Assembly: GCA_015680685.1 (NCBI GenBank)
Contig: MNCI01007588.1
Location: 62,001-126,000 of the forward strand
DNA: 64,000 nucleotides
Source of the DNA: Gnetum montanum
Lineage: Eukaryota > Streptophyta > Gnetopsida > Gnetales > Gnetaceae
Direction of reading: 5' to 3'
Shown: positions 10,641-23,021 of the stretch, in pieces
Numbering within the stretch: position 1 is the first letter of the stretch
Layout: every line of letters starts with the position of its first letter
The notes under the pieces: model-generated
The model's database searches: none
Seen by the model: only the letters and a program-made list of their open reading frames with translations
Told to the model about the DNA's origin: nothing
Program-made: the position numbers and the translations under genes

Positions 10641-13165
10641 CTGATCATCATCATTCATTGAGGCATCTAATTTACCATTAAATTTAAAACTGATAAACTT
10701 ATGCAAGTTGTAAGTGCACTAACTTGCTATAATGTTAGTTTAAATATGTATATATGATATAATAATATATATATGTGTGTAATAGTGTTAGTTTAAATAT
10801 TAAATTTAAAGTACTAGTTTAGATATTAAATTTACATTATCTCAAGTAATCATTACTTGTGATGTGTATTAACTACACTAAGTGGGAGTGATGGTTAGAT
10901 AACCACATGGTGAAAAATTAATTTAAACAATCACATAGTGGAATTTAAATTAGCCAACTGTATGGTAATGGAAACTAAAAAGTTTTGGTTATGTGGAAAA
11001 GTTGGTTATTAAAATGAGTGGAAATTTCAAATTTTTCTTGCACTATATAAAGAGTTGTAGTTTGCTAAGAAACACAACATCTTTCAATTTAACACTTGAG
11101 TAAGAAAGGCAAGCAAAGTGTTTAAGTTAAGGTAGAAAGTGAGCTTAAGAGAGATGGTAGTAAGAAGGCCTTTTATCCCATATGTAACAGGATGCTGCCT
11201 AGAGCATGTTATGAGAACCTATTGTAAGGGTACTACCTGTGGAGCATCTAGCAAAAGTCCTTTCTTACTTTGGCTTTTAGATGAGTTTAGTTTTCTCACT
11301 GATAGATGCTTCATCCATTTGAATGTTTAGGGTAGCTTTCACCAATGCCCCACTAAAGTTGAACACTAAGGAGAGTCCAATCAAGATGATTCTTGGGGAG
11401 AGGTTTTCATGTCACAAGATACAAAAGCAACTAGATATGAAGAACCTCAAAAATTAGTAGCCAAAGAGTTGGATGAGAAAGAGACAAAGACGGTTGTTGG
11501 AAACAATGGTGAAGTGGACCAAGTTGAAGCTTCAACTAGGCAAGAAGAAGGAAGAAGAACTTTCATCACCACAGAAATAGAATATGAAAGGGTTAACAAC
11601 ATGAGGATCCTTAAAAGGGTTATCTTAACTATTCTCTTCCCACCTACAAAATAGTTTGAATAAGACTATGTTTGTACAGTTTCCTAGTTTTATAGGGGTG
11701 AGGTTTTTATATCATCAGACCTTAAGTTTGATGGAAATTTTTCTCAAAAAAGATTTATGGTTTTTGTAAAAATGTTTAATAAATCCCTACTTTGGTGATG
11801 TTTTAGTTGGTGTGTTTTGACAAATGATTTTAAATATCCTAATTCTTTAAGGAATTTAAGATTGTGGGGGNTTGATGAAGTAGCCTTTATAAAATAATGT
11901 AAAGACCTTATTAAGGTGAAAGTCAAATTGCCTCATCTAATTTTTATTGGTAACAGTGAGAAGTATGATTAGAATATCAACAATTGTTGAAGGAAAATGA
12001 ATGATAAAATAATACTGAACAATAATCTAAATGGCATCATTCCATGGAGATTACTAGTCTAACATAGCTGTAAAAATTGTGTTTCTATAATAACCAATTA
12101 AATTGGAAAGTTCTAGAGGTATAGTTCACCTTGGCAATTGGAAAATTTGTCAAAGCTTACTTTATAGTACACTATAGTAGATCACATTAGTGGCTGTGTT
12201 GCAGGGTAATTCAACAATTTGAAGCACCTATATTTATTGATCTTGTATTCAATGGTAAAAGAAAAAAAATCAGTCATGAATTTTCCATTGCAATTGGAGA
12301 ATTTTTCACAACAACAAAGGGCTAAAAATAAAAAAAATCAAATTCATGAAAATAGAGTAGAGATTTAGCTTTGGGTAGCAATCATCCATGGGTTTGCACA
12401 GGCAGAGCCAAGAAGGAGAAGCACTAGCACAACTGAACCTAGAAATTTGTGGTAGTCATATGAAGTTTTTAGGATGTAGACGAGAAGCATCCATGACAAG
12501 GGACTCAGATCTTGCAACAACTTATTTCCATCTAGTAGGATCCCGGTTTCTAAGTGACCTACAAAATCCTTAGTTTTAACTAAATTTACCTTGATGTCGG
12601 GTCTGTGGTGGGGTTGAGCAGCTTGTTCGTGTCTCCACTAACACATTTGATAGGTGGTGTTGGCATTGGATTTGGAGATTTCAAGGATGAGTCACCATTG
12701 CCGCCTACATTCATGTAGATTCTAACAACAAACAAGGCAACAACAACGCGACACTGAAGAATGCAACATAAAAAATGGCAAACCCTCATCTCCTACCACG
12801 TAGCCAAAGATACAATTGTCGATAGAGGCATTTGCACCGATAAAGGTTATATGGGTATTAGAAGGAAGGGGACTAGTTGTTCTTGTGCATTACTTTACCC
12901 TTTGATCACGGTGCCTATTATGATGGAAGCAACACCAACGTGGATTGACAATAAGACCTTACAAAGGTTTTAATGAGATTGGAATGAGCAACCCTATAAC
13001 CACACCTCATCCACAATTTACCATTGTAATGACCAACCTTGAAGCCTTTGCTACTATACTAGCATCGCCATCATCACTCTTCCTTAACCAGAATAGCACC
13101 CATGATGACGGAGAGGTGCAATGTCATGGATGATGAACCCTCCTCCCAACAACACATGACAAATA
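10641..13165. other. Unassigned AT-rich DNA with a possible promoter
   Basis: I recognise no gene here. At 11,043-11,051 a TATATAAAG box follows a run of short AT-rich repeats (10,730-10,830). An 81-codon ORF at 11,409-11,654 is acidic and Lys/Glu-rich without known motifs. One unread base lies at 11,871. Bases 12,590-13,130 are less AT-rich and hold several short ORFs on both strands, none with a recognisable motif. This could be eroded host-gene sequence. Confidence 0.3.
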
Positions 13166-13890
13166 ATAAATCCTTCCTCCTACATTATCAAATTTTTCTA
13201 AAAGCTATGTTGTTTACAATTATTGACAACTATTAACTAGCCAAAATAGAAGCTTGTACTTTCCTATTTACAAAGCATTTTTGGTAACTTAATAAAATTG
13301 TCTTTTATGAAACTACTTGTTAAGCTCAAAGGGTTTGGACAATTTGTAGCATTAGATTGAATTGGGATAGCTTTATTACGAAGTGTTTTCTCATATTAAT
13401 TTATCTCACTTAACTATTTGAGATTTCACACAAATCTTCTTTTATTTTCATTTCTCTTTCTAAGTCTATTGAATCTCGCTCTATTTGTAGTTTTCTTATG
13501 GGACTTTCTCTCTAGGGAAAATTAGGAGTACATTTTGGTAAAATTGTGCTTAAGCATTTTTGTAAAATTTAATTTGTTTCAAGCAATGTACTATAGGAAC
13601 TATATAGACTAAGTGACTTGACAAAATAGGAATCTTTAATGACTCAGAGTATTCAACAAGGTCGGTTCAATTTCTATTATTATAGCCAATTACAGTTACA
13701 TACACAACCCAACCATTTCAACATTAACAATAGCAAACACATACTTACATTTAGTTCATTTCATAACCACTGAGTCTATTTGGAGGTATCTGAGCCTTGG
13801 TGTTGCCAAAGAGTTGCAAGCACCTAAACCTTGTTTGAAGGAACACCTACGTTTCTTGTGACCCCAATCATGAGACCAAAGGTGCAACGT
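13166..13890 (+). repeat. X2: truncated X-family LTR, plus orientation (left arm of inverted repeat)
   Basis: The reverse complement of this stretch matches 14,610-15,290 almost throughout, for example gtcaagtcacttagtctatat near 14,893 and caacaccaaggctca near 14,708. Compared with X3 rotated to the same orientation, the TATA box and U3 are missing, so the left end is truncated. Confidence 0.8.
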
Positions 13891-14110
13891 TGATGATCCC
13901 AGATAGTTGGTCGCCAACAGGTCCCAACATGGAATGAACAAAGAAAAGGATAAGTAAATACATGGTAAGAATTGTGTAAAATTTTTCTTAAACATAAGCA
14001 ATGCGAAAACCTTACATTGTACCAAATTAGAGGCAAATTATAGATGTAGGTACATTTTGTAAGGAAAGAAAATTGGCCTGAATTCATACTCAACAACATA
14101 CTAGGAGGAG

Positions 14111-14560
14111 TCATTGCTTTGAACATCTATTTATTTTTATTGCAGGGTTTTTCATAGCAAAAACATAGCCTGTGCAAGGAAAATCATGAGGCAAGGATCT
14201 ATACCATTCTAAATAGGTAATGGAACCATGGGGCAAGGATCTATACCATTCTAGTGCTCTTCCAAAGAACAAGTTAGAGAAACATCGTAACATGATGTGA
14301 GGATAAGGGGCAAGAAGAATGCATTCATTTTTTAATGTGACTACATGATTTATAAGGTTCCGTATTTGAACATTGTACTTTCTAAATGATGGTAATAAAA
14401 TCCCTTTAGCCAAAATTGTCATGGGAATGATAAAGCACATACGATTAAATAGAACCTGATTCAAGGAGAAGGAAAAGTTTTCTTGCATGACCAATGCCTA
14501 GATACCTTGTCTTCAATACCTTAAAGATGAAGCTTATCATTTTGTGGTACCAACAACTAT
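14111..14560 (-). pseudogene. gag fragment of the X-family element
   Basis: The minus-strand translation contains CFSNLFFGRALEWYRSLPHG, a Gypsy capsid signature. It resembles FSNLLIGKDLEWYMSLLHG in the relic at 41,340-41,537, so the two are probably one family. A 42-bp direct duplication (copies starting 14,191 and 14,233, gcaaggatctataccattct) repeats LEWYRSLPH. Only about 100 bases separate the capsid segment from the X3 LTR, so the gag N-terminus and leader are deleted. Nothing of pol is present. Confidence 0.6.
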
Positions 14561-14609
14561 GGATCTATTTCAAGGAAGTGAGAGGTAGGTGTTGGTGACT
14601 ATTTGGAAC

Positions 14610-15786
14610 TAGATTGCCAATGTGTGGGCCTTTGGTCTCATGACTTTAGGGTCACAGGAAATGAAGGTGTTCTTCAAATAGGGTTTAGGTGCTTGCTAGT
14701 CTTTGGCAACACCAAGGCTCAAATACCTCCAAATAGACTTAGTGGTTCTAAAATGAACTAATTGTGAGTATGTGTTTGCTATTGCAAATGTTAAAATGGT
14801 TGGGTTTTGTATGAAACTGTAATTGGCCTTCATAAAAGAAATTCAGCTATCTTTGTCAAATACCATGAATTGTTAAAGGTTTCCTATTTTGTCAAGTCAC
14901 TTAGTCTATATAGTGCCTATAGAATGTTACTTATAGCAAATAAAATTTTACAAAAATGTTTGAACACAATTATACCAATCTACTTCTAATTTCCCCTAGA
15001 GAGAAATTTCCATAAGAAAATTAGAAAACTAGAAATGAACTTAGAAAGAGAAACAAAAGAAAGCATATTTGTGTGAAATCTCAAATATTTAAGCAAGATA
15101 AGTTGACACAAGAAAACACTTTGTAATAAATCTATTCCAATTCAATCTAACTATGAATTGTCCAAACCCTTTAAGCTTGACAAGTAATTTCCTAAAATAA
15201 AATCTTATTAAACTACCAAAAATGTTGAATAAACAAAAAAGTATGAGCTTCTATTTTGGCTAGTTAATAGTTGTTAAGAATAGCATTCAACAGAGCCTTC
15301 AAAAAATTTGACAATTTTAGGATTGAAATACCAAGGCAATACACTTTAAAATAATGAAGCTATTTTAGCCATCTCAAAATACCAAAGATTTTCCTAGATT
15401 CTCTATGTTGAAAATAGGAAATTTCATTAAGACATTGCTATTAAATTACTCCAGAGACTTTTCAACAACATAAGCTCTTATATGGCAAGTCTTAATAGAA
15501 GTCTAATATTGTGCAAAAATAGAGCTATAAAAGTAATCTAGAAAAAATCCCAAAATTAAATACCAAGCATGATACTATCTAAACCATTAGCTAAGTAACT
15601 AAAACAAAATGGGAAGAAATGAACTTACAAGATAAATACAAAAAAGCTGAATTAATGCCTTTAGCAAGCTGTGCTTTAGAAGAATTCTTTAAAGTTGCTT
15701 CTTCCAAATTTCCCTCAATTCCCCTTTTTTGGTATTCTATCCTTGAAGCCTTTTTATAGTGGCTTCAGGGTAGTTACAATCATCAT
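14610..15786 (-). repeat. X3: X-family LTR, minus orientation (right arm of inverted repeat)
   Basis: This is the longest X copy. On the minus strand it shows TATAAAAA at 15,751-15,758. It matches X1 up to gtagttacaatcatcat ending at 15,786 and then changes abruptly into Tat LTR sequence. Its R/U5 end faces the gag fragment at 14,111-14,560, consistent with a minus-strand element. I could not identify the primer tRNA with confidence. Confidence 0.65.
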
Positions 15787-17111
15787 CAGCCTCTAGTAGA
15801 GAGCGTAGTCATCATGGAGACCAATTTTTTCTAAAAAATTTTCTTAAGTGTTGAGACTACGCTCAACCCCAGTTGAGAGCATAGTTAGCCTCTTGTGGAT
15901 AGTGTAGTTAGGACATGGCCATTTTTGCAATTTTTTCTATGTGTGGGACTACGCTCCTCCTAGTCTAAAGTGTAGTCAAGGATAGTCAACAGGAACAACC
16001 TCCAACGGCCTCCACAGCATGGCAACACCACTTAGCTCAGCTCCAACTCACCTTCGGCAAGCATAGTTAGCAAAATGCTTCTCTTTTGCACTTCCTTTTT
16101 GCCCCAAAATTATAACTACACTTGACCCCATGTAAGAGCTTAGAGAGCATAGTCCCAAAGCATAGTCTCCAAGTTGCATTCCTTTTAGGTACCTTGCAGT
16201 CTTCTTGACACACACATGCGATTGATAGTGTAGTCATAGTCTCACAATCTCATAGAGTTCGGTAGAGCACAACAAAGCACAACAGCACTGGTCCAATGGA
16301 GAGCGTAGTTGGGTGAGAGCATAGTCCCAACTATCCTCTTTTCCACCTAGTAGTCATCCTGCATTTTGCACTAACCCCAAACCTATAAATACCCATGCCC
16401 TCAATGTTTTCAAGGTAGAAAATTTGAGGGTTGGTTGATTTTTGGTGTGAGAAAATCTAAGGAGCACTTGGAAGAAGACCAAAGGCATATTGTTGAAGTT
16501 ACAAACCACCATAGACCACTACAATCCACTAGAACACTATAGCCAATACTACACCTTGGCGACTAACCTGGTAGATGCAGACACCTTAGTGGAGTGCCAA
16601 TATTCATGGCTAGATAGCTTTGAGAGTGTGACTATGTTGTCAACTGCACCTATTGTACATCTTGTACCTTCTAACCCCTTTTGGTGTTAACTATGCTCAA
16701 CCCTATTTTGGATAGTGTTCCACTTCTCTCTCTCTCTCTCTCTGCATTTTTTACACTTTACCTACATTTTTCATTGTTTTACCTCATATTTGTGCCTAAA
16801 AATACATTTTTGTGTTGGTCTACACACATTGACACTACCCACTTTGCCAAAACTCTTAACTATGCTCGACCCCATTGACACCATTAACATCGTTAACACT
16901 GCAAACACCATTTGCATACTTAACACCATTTCACATCAGCACTATAGCTAACCACAATACACCCATTTACATCTAGTAAGTTCTTATTTGATCTACTAGA
17001 CCATTTAGGGCACCCTGTTTCTCCCTCTAGTAGGCCCTCACGTGGATGTAGGATTACGCTATGCACCTATCAACCTTAGTGTTCCAGCCGCAAACATTTT
17101 CGGTCACTACA
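15787..17111 (+). repeat. Tat 5' LTR, left ~800 bp missing
   Basis: The stretch aligns with 36,585-37,882 throughout: TATAAATA at 16,384-16,391 versus 37,178-37,185, a (CT)n run near 16,728-16,743 versus 37,509-37,523, and the end CACTACA versus TGCTACA. Its left part is built of units carrying GACTAYGCTC and GAGAGCRTAGTC in opposite orientation. The first ~800 bases of the 3' copy have no counterpart here. Confidence 0.85.
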
Positions 17112-17114
17112 GTT

Positions 17115-17133
17115 TCTGGCACTAGAAGGAGGG
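17115..17133 (+). other. Candidate Tat primer binding site
   Basis: TCTGGCACTAGAAGGAGGG lies four bases after the LTR end, the normal place for a primer site, and begins with the expected TGG. I could not assign the matching tRNA. Confidence 0.5.
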
Positions 17134-17818
17134 CAAATCATTTTCTTTCTCAAACTTCGTTGTGGTTTTCTCAAATTATTTCTACACCACAATTACTGGA
17201 TTTGGGCTAGTGTAGGCCCTAACACCCCTATGGACCTGTTGTGCGTGTAGCAGTAGCTAGATTTTAGGCCAACGTAGGCATTGTCTACTAACTAGTTGGT
17301 GTAGATTGGACCCCATTGTCATTTCCCTTGGAACCCCACATAACAACCCAAAGCACATACATCCACTTTCATCCAAATCCTTGATACTTTTAGTTGGAGC
17401 ATATTTGTCTCTAGCATAGAGAGTGTAGTCAACTCTAGCAAAGAGAGAGTAGTCAACTCTAGCGAAGAGAGAGTAGTCAACTCTAGCGAAGAGAGGGTAG
17501 TCAACTCTCTAGCGTAGAGAGCATAGTCAGCTCCAACGTAGAGAGTGTAGTTAGCATGAAGGCCACTTTTTGCAAATTTTTCTAAGTGTTGAGACTACAC
17601 TCTCCCCTAACCTAGAGCATAGTCAACTCTAGTGTAGAGAGCATAGTCAACGTAGTCAATGGTGTTAGTAGTATTTCATGATCAGTAACCCTTATAGTCC
17701 CCTCTTGTAACTTAATCCACATCCATGAACCTAGAACAACGTTCAACGTCAGTCCCAAGCACACTCACCATCTTGCCCATCCAATAAGAGACCAAAATTG
17801 ACAACCCTTGGAATCCCA
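17134..17818 (+). other. Tat leader between primer site and gag
   Basis: Apart from the 24-bp array described separately and further GAGAGCRTAGTC copies at 17,600-17,660, no gene is seen. The short minus-strand ORF at 17,319-17,504 is simply a reading of the array. Confidence 0.55.
17411..17554 (+). repeat. Six tandem 24-bp units
   Basis: The units start at 17,411, 17,435, 17,459, 17,483, 17,507 and 17,531 and follow ctagcgaagagagagtagt plus caact. They are direct, spacer-free repeats built on the same GAGAGnGTAGTC core found in the LTRs. Confidence 0.92.
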
Positions 17819-20575
17819 TAATGGTAGGGCCAAGGCAATTCCTTAGGCTGCATGATCAAGACCCAGAGTACGCCATGCTAAAACATGAATAATACAACTT
17901 TATTTGTGTAAATATTCAAGCAAGGATACCTCTAGACTACTTGGACCTATAAGCAAAAGGAAGCTATAAACTAATCCATCGAAATGGATGGTAGTATATT
18001 CCCTCCTCACTGAGTATCATCCAATTGATGTTAGCCTAGCTCATTCGAGTAGGTGAGTGCGATGTAGGAACAGACTATGAGGAGCCCCTACAGGAAGAAG
18101 AGGATGGCTTTGAATCTTGCTTCGAGCACAAGCGCTCTTTCCACACCAACTTCCAATGAGTGATTCCTATTCTGGCTCTTTCATAGTCTCAGTTGATTTT
18201 CCTTGAGACAATCATAGCACCGATGTCACCTCCTAGGTCAACACCTATGATAGTGATGCATCAAACACAACATACACATTATGATGTATTAGCCCCCTTT
18301 ATCTTACCCTTCATGGCATCATTGCCACCCATTCAGCCATCACTACTTGTAGCAACCACATCGACTCAACCATATGTCCATGTAGGGCCCATCTCTAGGC
18401 CCTAAGTGGCTTAGGCATCCTACGTCTTGCCTATTTCATTAGCATCCCTAGTGCTGGCCCAATCCACATATGCATCGCCTATCCTAATCGTAGTCCCTAT
18501 AGCACAACCTATGCATCAAGCACATTCTGCGATTCCACAACCCACAACAAGGCCATGGACCACACAACTAGGCCAACAATAAATTTTGCAACTAGCACAA
18601 CTAGCTAAAGCATCTCAAAACTTAGACTGGACATTCTAGATGATCCAAAGCTTTATAGAAGAGGTGAAGTGACTCAAGGCTACCTCCTTTGAAACTATCA
18701 AAGAGATGGACTTTTACCAGGACAACCCTATAAGTCCTACGATCCCTCCTCTAACTCTTTTAGCTAGAGTCCCACTACCTTAGTTCACCAAATACAATGA
18801 TGAGGGGGATCCTAATGCACATCTGGTCACATTTAGGTTAGAGTGTTTACTATTGTAAGCATGGTCGCATGTCATCATACATGTGTTTGTCATGTCACTC
18901 ACTGGAAAAACATTATATTAGTACTGTGCATAGACTAGAAGCTCTATCTCCTCTTTGGAGGACCTTCTGAGCCAATTTGTAAGCCACTTCAAATACAACT
19001 TGAAGCTAGAAATAACTTTGGAGCAACTAATACAAATCAAGCAAGGCCACCTAGAGCTCGTGCAAAAATTCATTCAACACTGGAGTACCTCGTTAAATGA
19101 AATATGAAAGTTGATAGCTAAAACATACCTCCTAGCCATCTTTAAGGATGCAATCAATGACTACATAAAGTTAAAATTGTATTACTTAGGCCTGTAGTCT
19201 CTAAGCCAAGCCTTCACCCAAATCAAGGTCATACAAGATGCAGCAGAAGCCAATAAGGATCCAACCTATGTGGCCTACAAAAACCAACATGCAAAGATGG
19301 AGAAGGATAAGGGAAAGTAGAATGCAACAGTGGCAACTATGGACAAAGAGGCCAAAGAAACTAACCTGAGGCCAATGGCTAGGTAGCCCAGATCCCCAAC
19401 TAACAACAAGGCTGTCAACCCTAGCACAAGGGCAACCAGCTAGCCTACATCCTCAGTGGTCATAGTGTAAGCTATTCCAAGGCCTAACTTTGAGTGCAAG
19501 GATTGCTCTAAGTATACCCTGCTATCATTAAAACCTTTAGAGTTGCTAGATCAATTATTAAAATCTCAATGCATCTAGTATAAGCAAAAGTCTGAGGATG
19601 CTCGCAAGAAACATTATAGCTATTGCAAGCTACTAAGGAATCTTGCATTGGCAACACTAAATGAGCCCCCAATCCCTAGGCATTTCAAGTTGAACTAATT
19701 TTGCCACTACCACTAGTTATCCAACCATAATACTAATTTTTGCATCACCTTGCAGGATGATCTATAAAGAATGATTAACAGAGGTGAGTTGGTACTTGAC
19801 ACTGCAAACCCAATCACACCTCAAAATCAATCCATGAGGGTATACAACAACCCTCTAAATGTGGACGATGCTAGCTATGTTTTAAACACTATCAATGTTG
19901 ATGATGAACTAGAACTAGTGCAATGACCATTCATGGTCTATGTGTCCTTTGATAGTGCAAGGGTCCCCTTGGCCCCTATGGGTTTGAAGCCTCCTTTCAT
20001 CATTAGATTGCCACCTTAAGCACCTACAACATCCTTCATAGTTAGGATTCCCTTGCAAGTTGCATCAACAATAATAGTTTAGCCATCCTTCATTGTCTAA
20101 GTGCCACAATATGCTAGCCCCTCACCTACCTGAAACCCAATAGTATCCAATGCATCAATTCATCCCTTTCTAAGGGGCAACCTTGTTAGCAACACTAGCA
20201 AGCCCTTGAGGTAGCAACATAGGAGACCCAATGAGTATCTCATAGACAAGATGATTAGGCAACATCAAGACCAAAAAGCATTAGGTTCACCAAAGCCAAT
20301 CCCCATATCTACAATCCCCATGCCCAAGGCAACCAAAGAGGGCACAATAAGCAAACTACTAGGGAGCATTGAGGCCCCTAAACAAACCAGGCAAGAGAAG
20401 CCCAAATTGCCTCTATGAGAGATCGATCTCTTAGGCCACCTGGAAGAAGTCAAGGCCAAGAAAAACATGGTTGATGGCAAAGACTTTGTGGATGCATTAG
20501 CCCAAGTCAAGCAAACACTGAAGCAAAAAAAAAAAAAAAAAACACAACATTAAGCTTGTATGACTTAATCATGAC
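17819..20575 (+). pseudogene. Tat gag polyprotein, broken
   Basis: The N-terminal part (17,819-18,420) includes an acidic stretch EEPLQEEEDGFESC, then becomes Pro/Met-rich. The capsid core at about 18,780-19,330 shows YNDEGDPNAHLVTF, SLTGKTL, LSQFVSHFKYN and QGHLELVQKFIQ. This is the usual order of a Gypsy gag: domain start, capsid helices, then the loop before the retrotransposon gag C-terminus. Near 19,698-19,775 is CHYH followed by NHNTNFCITLQDDL and NRGELV, the His/Cys segment seen at the gag end in Tat elements. TAG, TAA and TGA codons are scattered throughout while the frame is mostly retained. A 19-base A run at 20,523-20,541 lies near the gag/protease boundary. The exact start is not decided: ATGs occur at 17,819 and 18,193. 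Confidence 0.72.
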
Positions 20576-20589
20576 CTGATCTGCCCACT

Positions 20590-21420
20590 ATGAGCACTAG
20601 TGTAGATGTTGACCTCCATTCCTATCATGGAGGAAATCCCTACAGATGAGACCTCTATCCATGTAGTGATATTGCCTCCCACACCATAGGAATTGAGTTT
20701 CATTTACCTAGCATTTCATGAAGAAGCAATTAAGGTTAATCCTGAGAGGGGTGAGGTCATAACAACCCCCATGTTCATCACCATACATGTTAGGTAATGC
20801 AAGATATGCACAATACACATAGATGATAGAGCAACAACAAATGTTATACCATACACTATTATGGATAAGTTAGGCCTTGTGCATCAATTAGGCCAACAAA
20901 AAACACATGTCTAAAATCCTTCAACGAGTCATGCATCATCATTAGGGGCACTGTCACCATAGCCTTTGTAGTAAGGGAGCAATTCCCCACCACTACCAAA
21001 TTTATTATTGTAGAGGAAATGCTGGGGTTTAACTTAATATTGGGTAGACTTTGCTTGGCCCAATTATGAGTAATCTCCTATTCAATTCATCAAGAGATCC
21101 ACCTCCCATATGAAGGTGGCAAACTTATCATCTATGGTGATAATGGTACCCCTTTGGTCATTAACAACATAGATATGGAGCAAGGGTCGGAATTTGAATT
21201 TCCTAATGATGCACCTATGGTAGAAAATGAAACGCATGAGGTGAACCCACTCAAAAATATAGTAGAAGCCAATGACCTCCTAGAGGATGCCCTTTGGGTA
21301 GAATTACCCTTTGAAATAGCAAGTGAGGGTCAAGGAAACTACCAAATTGTGTAAACCAGGCCCTATGCATCTCCTAACCCATATCAAGTTAGGAAGCAAC
21401 TGCTTGACTAAGGTATCCCC
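20590..21420 (+). pseudogene. Tat aspartic protease, broken
   Basis: Active-site segment IDDRATTNVIPYTIMDKLG lies at about 20,821-20,880. Tat proteases usually have Gly after the Asp pair, so the Arg here fits a G-to-A change that would inactivate the enzyme. The downstream flap and core are visible as FIIVEEMLGFNLILGR (about 21,000-21,050) and LPYEGGKLIIYGDNGTPL (about 21,110-21,160). An acidic tail runs to a TAA at 21,352, beyond which the same frame continues as PYASPNPYQVRKQLL to about 21,415. After that the sequence is T-rich and looks non-coding. The polymerase resumes only at 31,258. Confidence 0.68.
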
Positions 21421-21671
21421 TTAGTCCAAAACGTGTTGGGTGCCTACTTGCTATCCACTTCCGTGTGCCCTATATTTTACCTTTTTGGTTATGTCACAGT
21501 TATTTCACTTAGATCAACATTTTTTTCTACTTATTACGCATTGGTTTGCTTTGTTTACACATTCATCTACTTAGTTTATGCATTTTCTCATTTATTTTAC
21601 CCTTTCATAGTTATTATGTTAATGCATGAAAAACATCAAAATGCATAAAAATCATAAAAGCCAAAATTACA

Positions 21672-22020
21672 AAAAGAGAGATAGCAACATGTAGCCTGTT
21701 ATGGCCTTAAATTGGCAACATTGTGACCTGGTATGACCTAAAACTATTGCTTTTAATTCCATCACTAGTGGCCTAGAATGACCTTAAACTAGCAGCGTGC
21801 GGCCTAGAATGCCTTAAACTGTCATCTTCAATCCCATCGTTGGGGCCTGCTATAGCCTTAAAAGGGCAACACATGACCTAAAATGGCTAAAAACCAACAT
21901 CAACCCTCTTGCTATGGCCTTAAATTAGCATGAGGCCCATCAAGGCTTTAAACAAACAGCAGACTTGCTATGGCTTGCAATGGCCTAGTATCGCTATGGC
22001 TTGTAATGGCCCAAACTCAC
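21672..22020 (+). repeat. Degenerate tandem array, Tat internal, first copy
   Basis: About nine irregular units of 25-45 bp share the core CTATGGCCTTAAA followed by CTAGCA-like sequence. The core matches the 30-bp array at 34,676-35,040, so both arrays come from one repeat family within the Tat element. Confidence 0.75.
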
Positions 22021-22359
22021 ATACTCATAGAAAATGCAATAAAATCATCATATAGGTATAAAAGTTTACACATTATACTAGTAAATAATCATCCATAGCA
22101 AATGTAATATGCATAGCAATACATAGCATGAATAACATCACATGGCAAAAATTTAGCAAAAAAACCTAGTCGGAGGTATATCTAGTCATGCTCAACCAGT
22201 AGCGCTAGGTGAGGGTGGAGGTTCTACTTCCTCAATCAAGTTGCTGGGGCCCATAACATCAGCTAGTACCTACCAAAACCATTAACAAATATGCATTATT
22301 AGCAAGCAAGCATGCACTATATGAGCTAACTCAAAACATCAAAAGCATAAAAAACTAAC

Positions 22360-23021
22360 ATGGCAGAAACTCCGTTAGATGTCTCAGAACCTAATGATGA
22401 TGAAGACTACTATGCACTACATATGAACAGAGCTAGAGCATTTAGGTCATTAAAATTTTCTTCGACATCTAGAGGTTTATTTGGTGGTAGGAACCCTCCA
22501 TCTTTAGGATTATACGGTATGCCGAGAATTCCTTCCCCATCTACAACAAATAGATATGACGTCCAGTTAGAAAATGAAGTAGAAGATTTAAAAATCGAGA
22601 TAGGAAAATAAAAAGAAAACTAGCAATAACTCCATTAGAAAATATACCTAAATATATGTATATAGAATCTCAACTTTGTAAGAAAAAATACGAATATAAA
22701 AAATTAAAACAAGCATTAAGAACCCAAGATAGTTTTCTAGATGCCCAACCTGTCCAATCTTCTGAAAGTTTAGAAGAAGGAATGGAAGAACTAGAAGGCT
22801 ATGTACAATCACAAGAACAAGGAAAAGAAAAGGAAATAGAGAAACCTCCTAGTCCTATAAAGGAACAAAAAGAGGAAGATATCTATTTACCTAAAATATC
22901 AGAAGGTGTGAATAAGTCAATATGGCGAACCCAAAGAATAAAACAACTCCAAGAGTTTATAAAATGGGCTCAACATGAAATTGAAGCTTTACAAGTAGAG
23001 GAAGAATCTAATAACAAATAA
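22360..23021 (+). pseudogene. Pararetroviral N-terminal polyprotein part, unassigned
   Basis: Two open blocks in different frames (22,360-22,611 and 22,656-23,021) flank a frame break. The first starts MAETPLDVSEPNDDEDYY and ends in a Glu/Lys stretch. The second is strongly charged, with Gln/Glu/Lys-rich probable coiled coil and KPPSPIKEQKEED. The position before protease would suit the coat-protein region, but no CCHC knuckle is visible, so the assignment is open. Confidence 0.45.

Noticed and set aside
11043-11330. TATA box plus 63-codon ORF as an intact gene
   Set aside because: The ORF has no recognisable motif, and AT-rich DNA gives such boxes by chance. It is left as unassigned.
14570-14620. 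tRNA-Arg-type primer site next to X3
   Set aside because: TTGGTGACTATTTGGAAC resembles the Ogre primer site only with gaps, and lies on the wrong side for the minus-strand gag. Too weak to claim.
17319-17504. Minus-strand protein with TTLSSLEL repeats
   Set aside because: It is only a reading of the 24-bp tandem array.
17411-17554. CRISPR-like array
   Set aside because: The 24-bp units are adjacent direct repeats without unique spacers, inside a plant retrotransposon leader.
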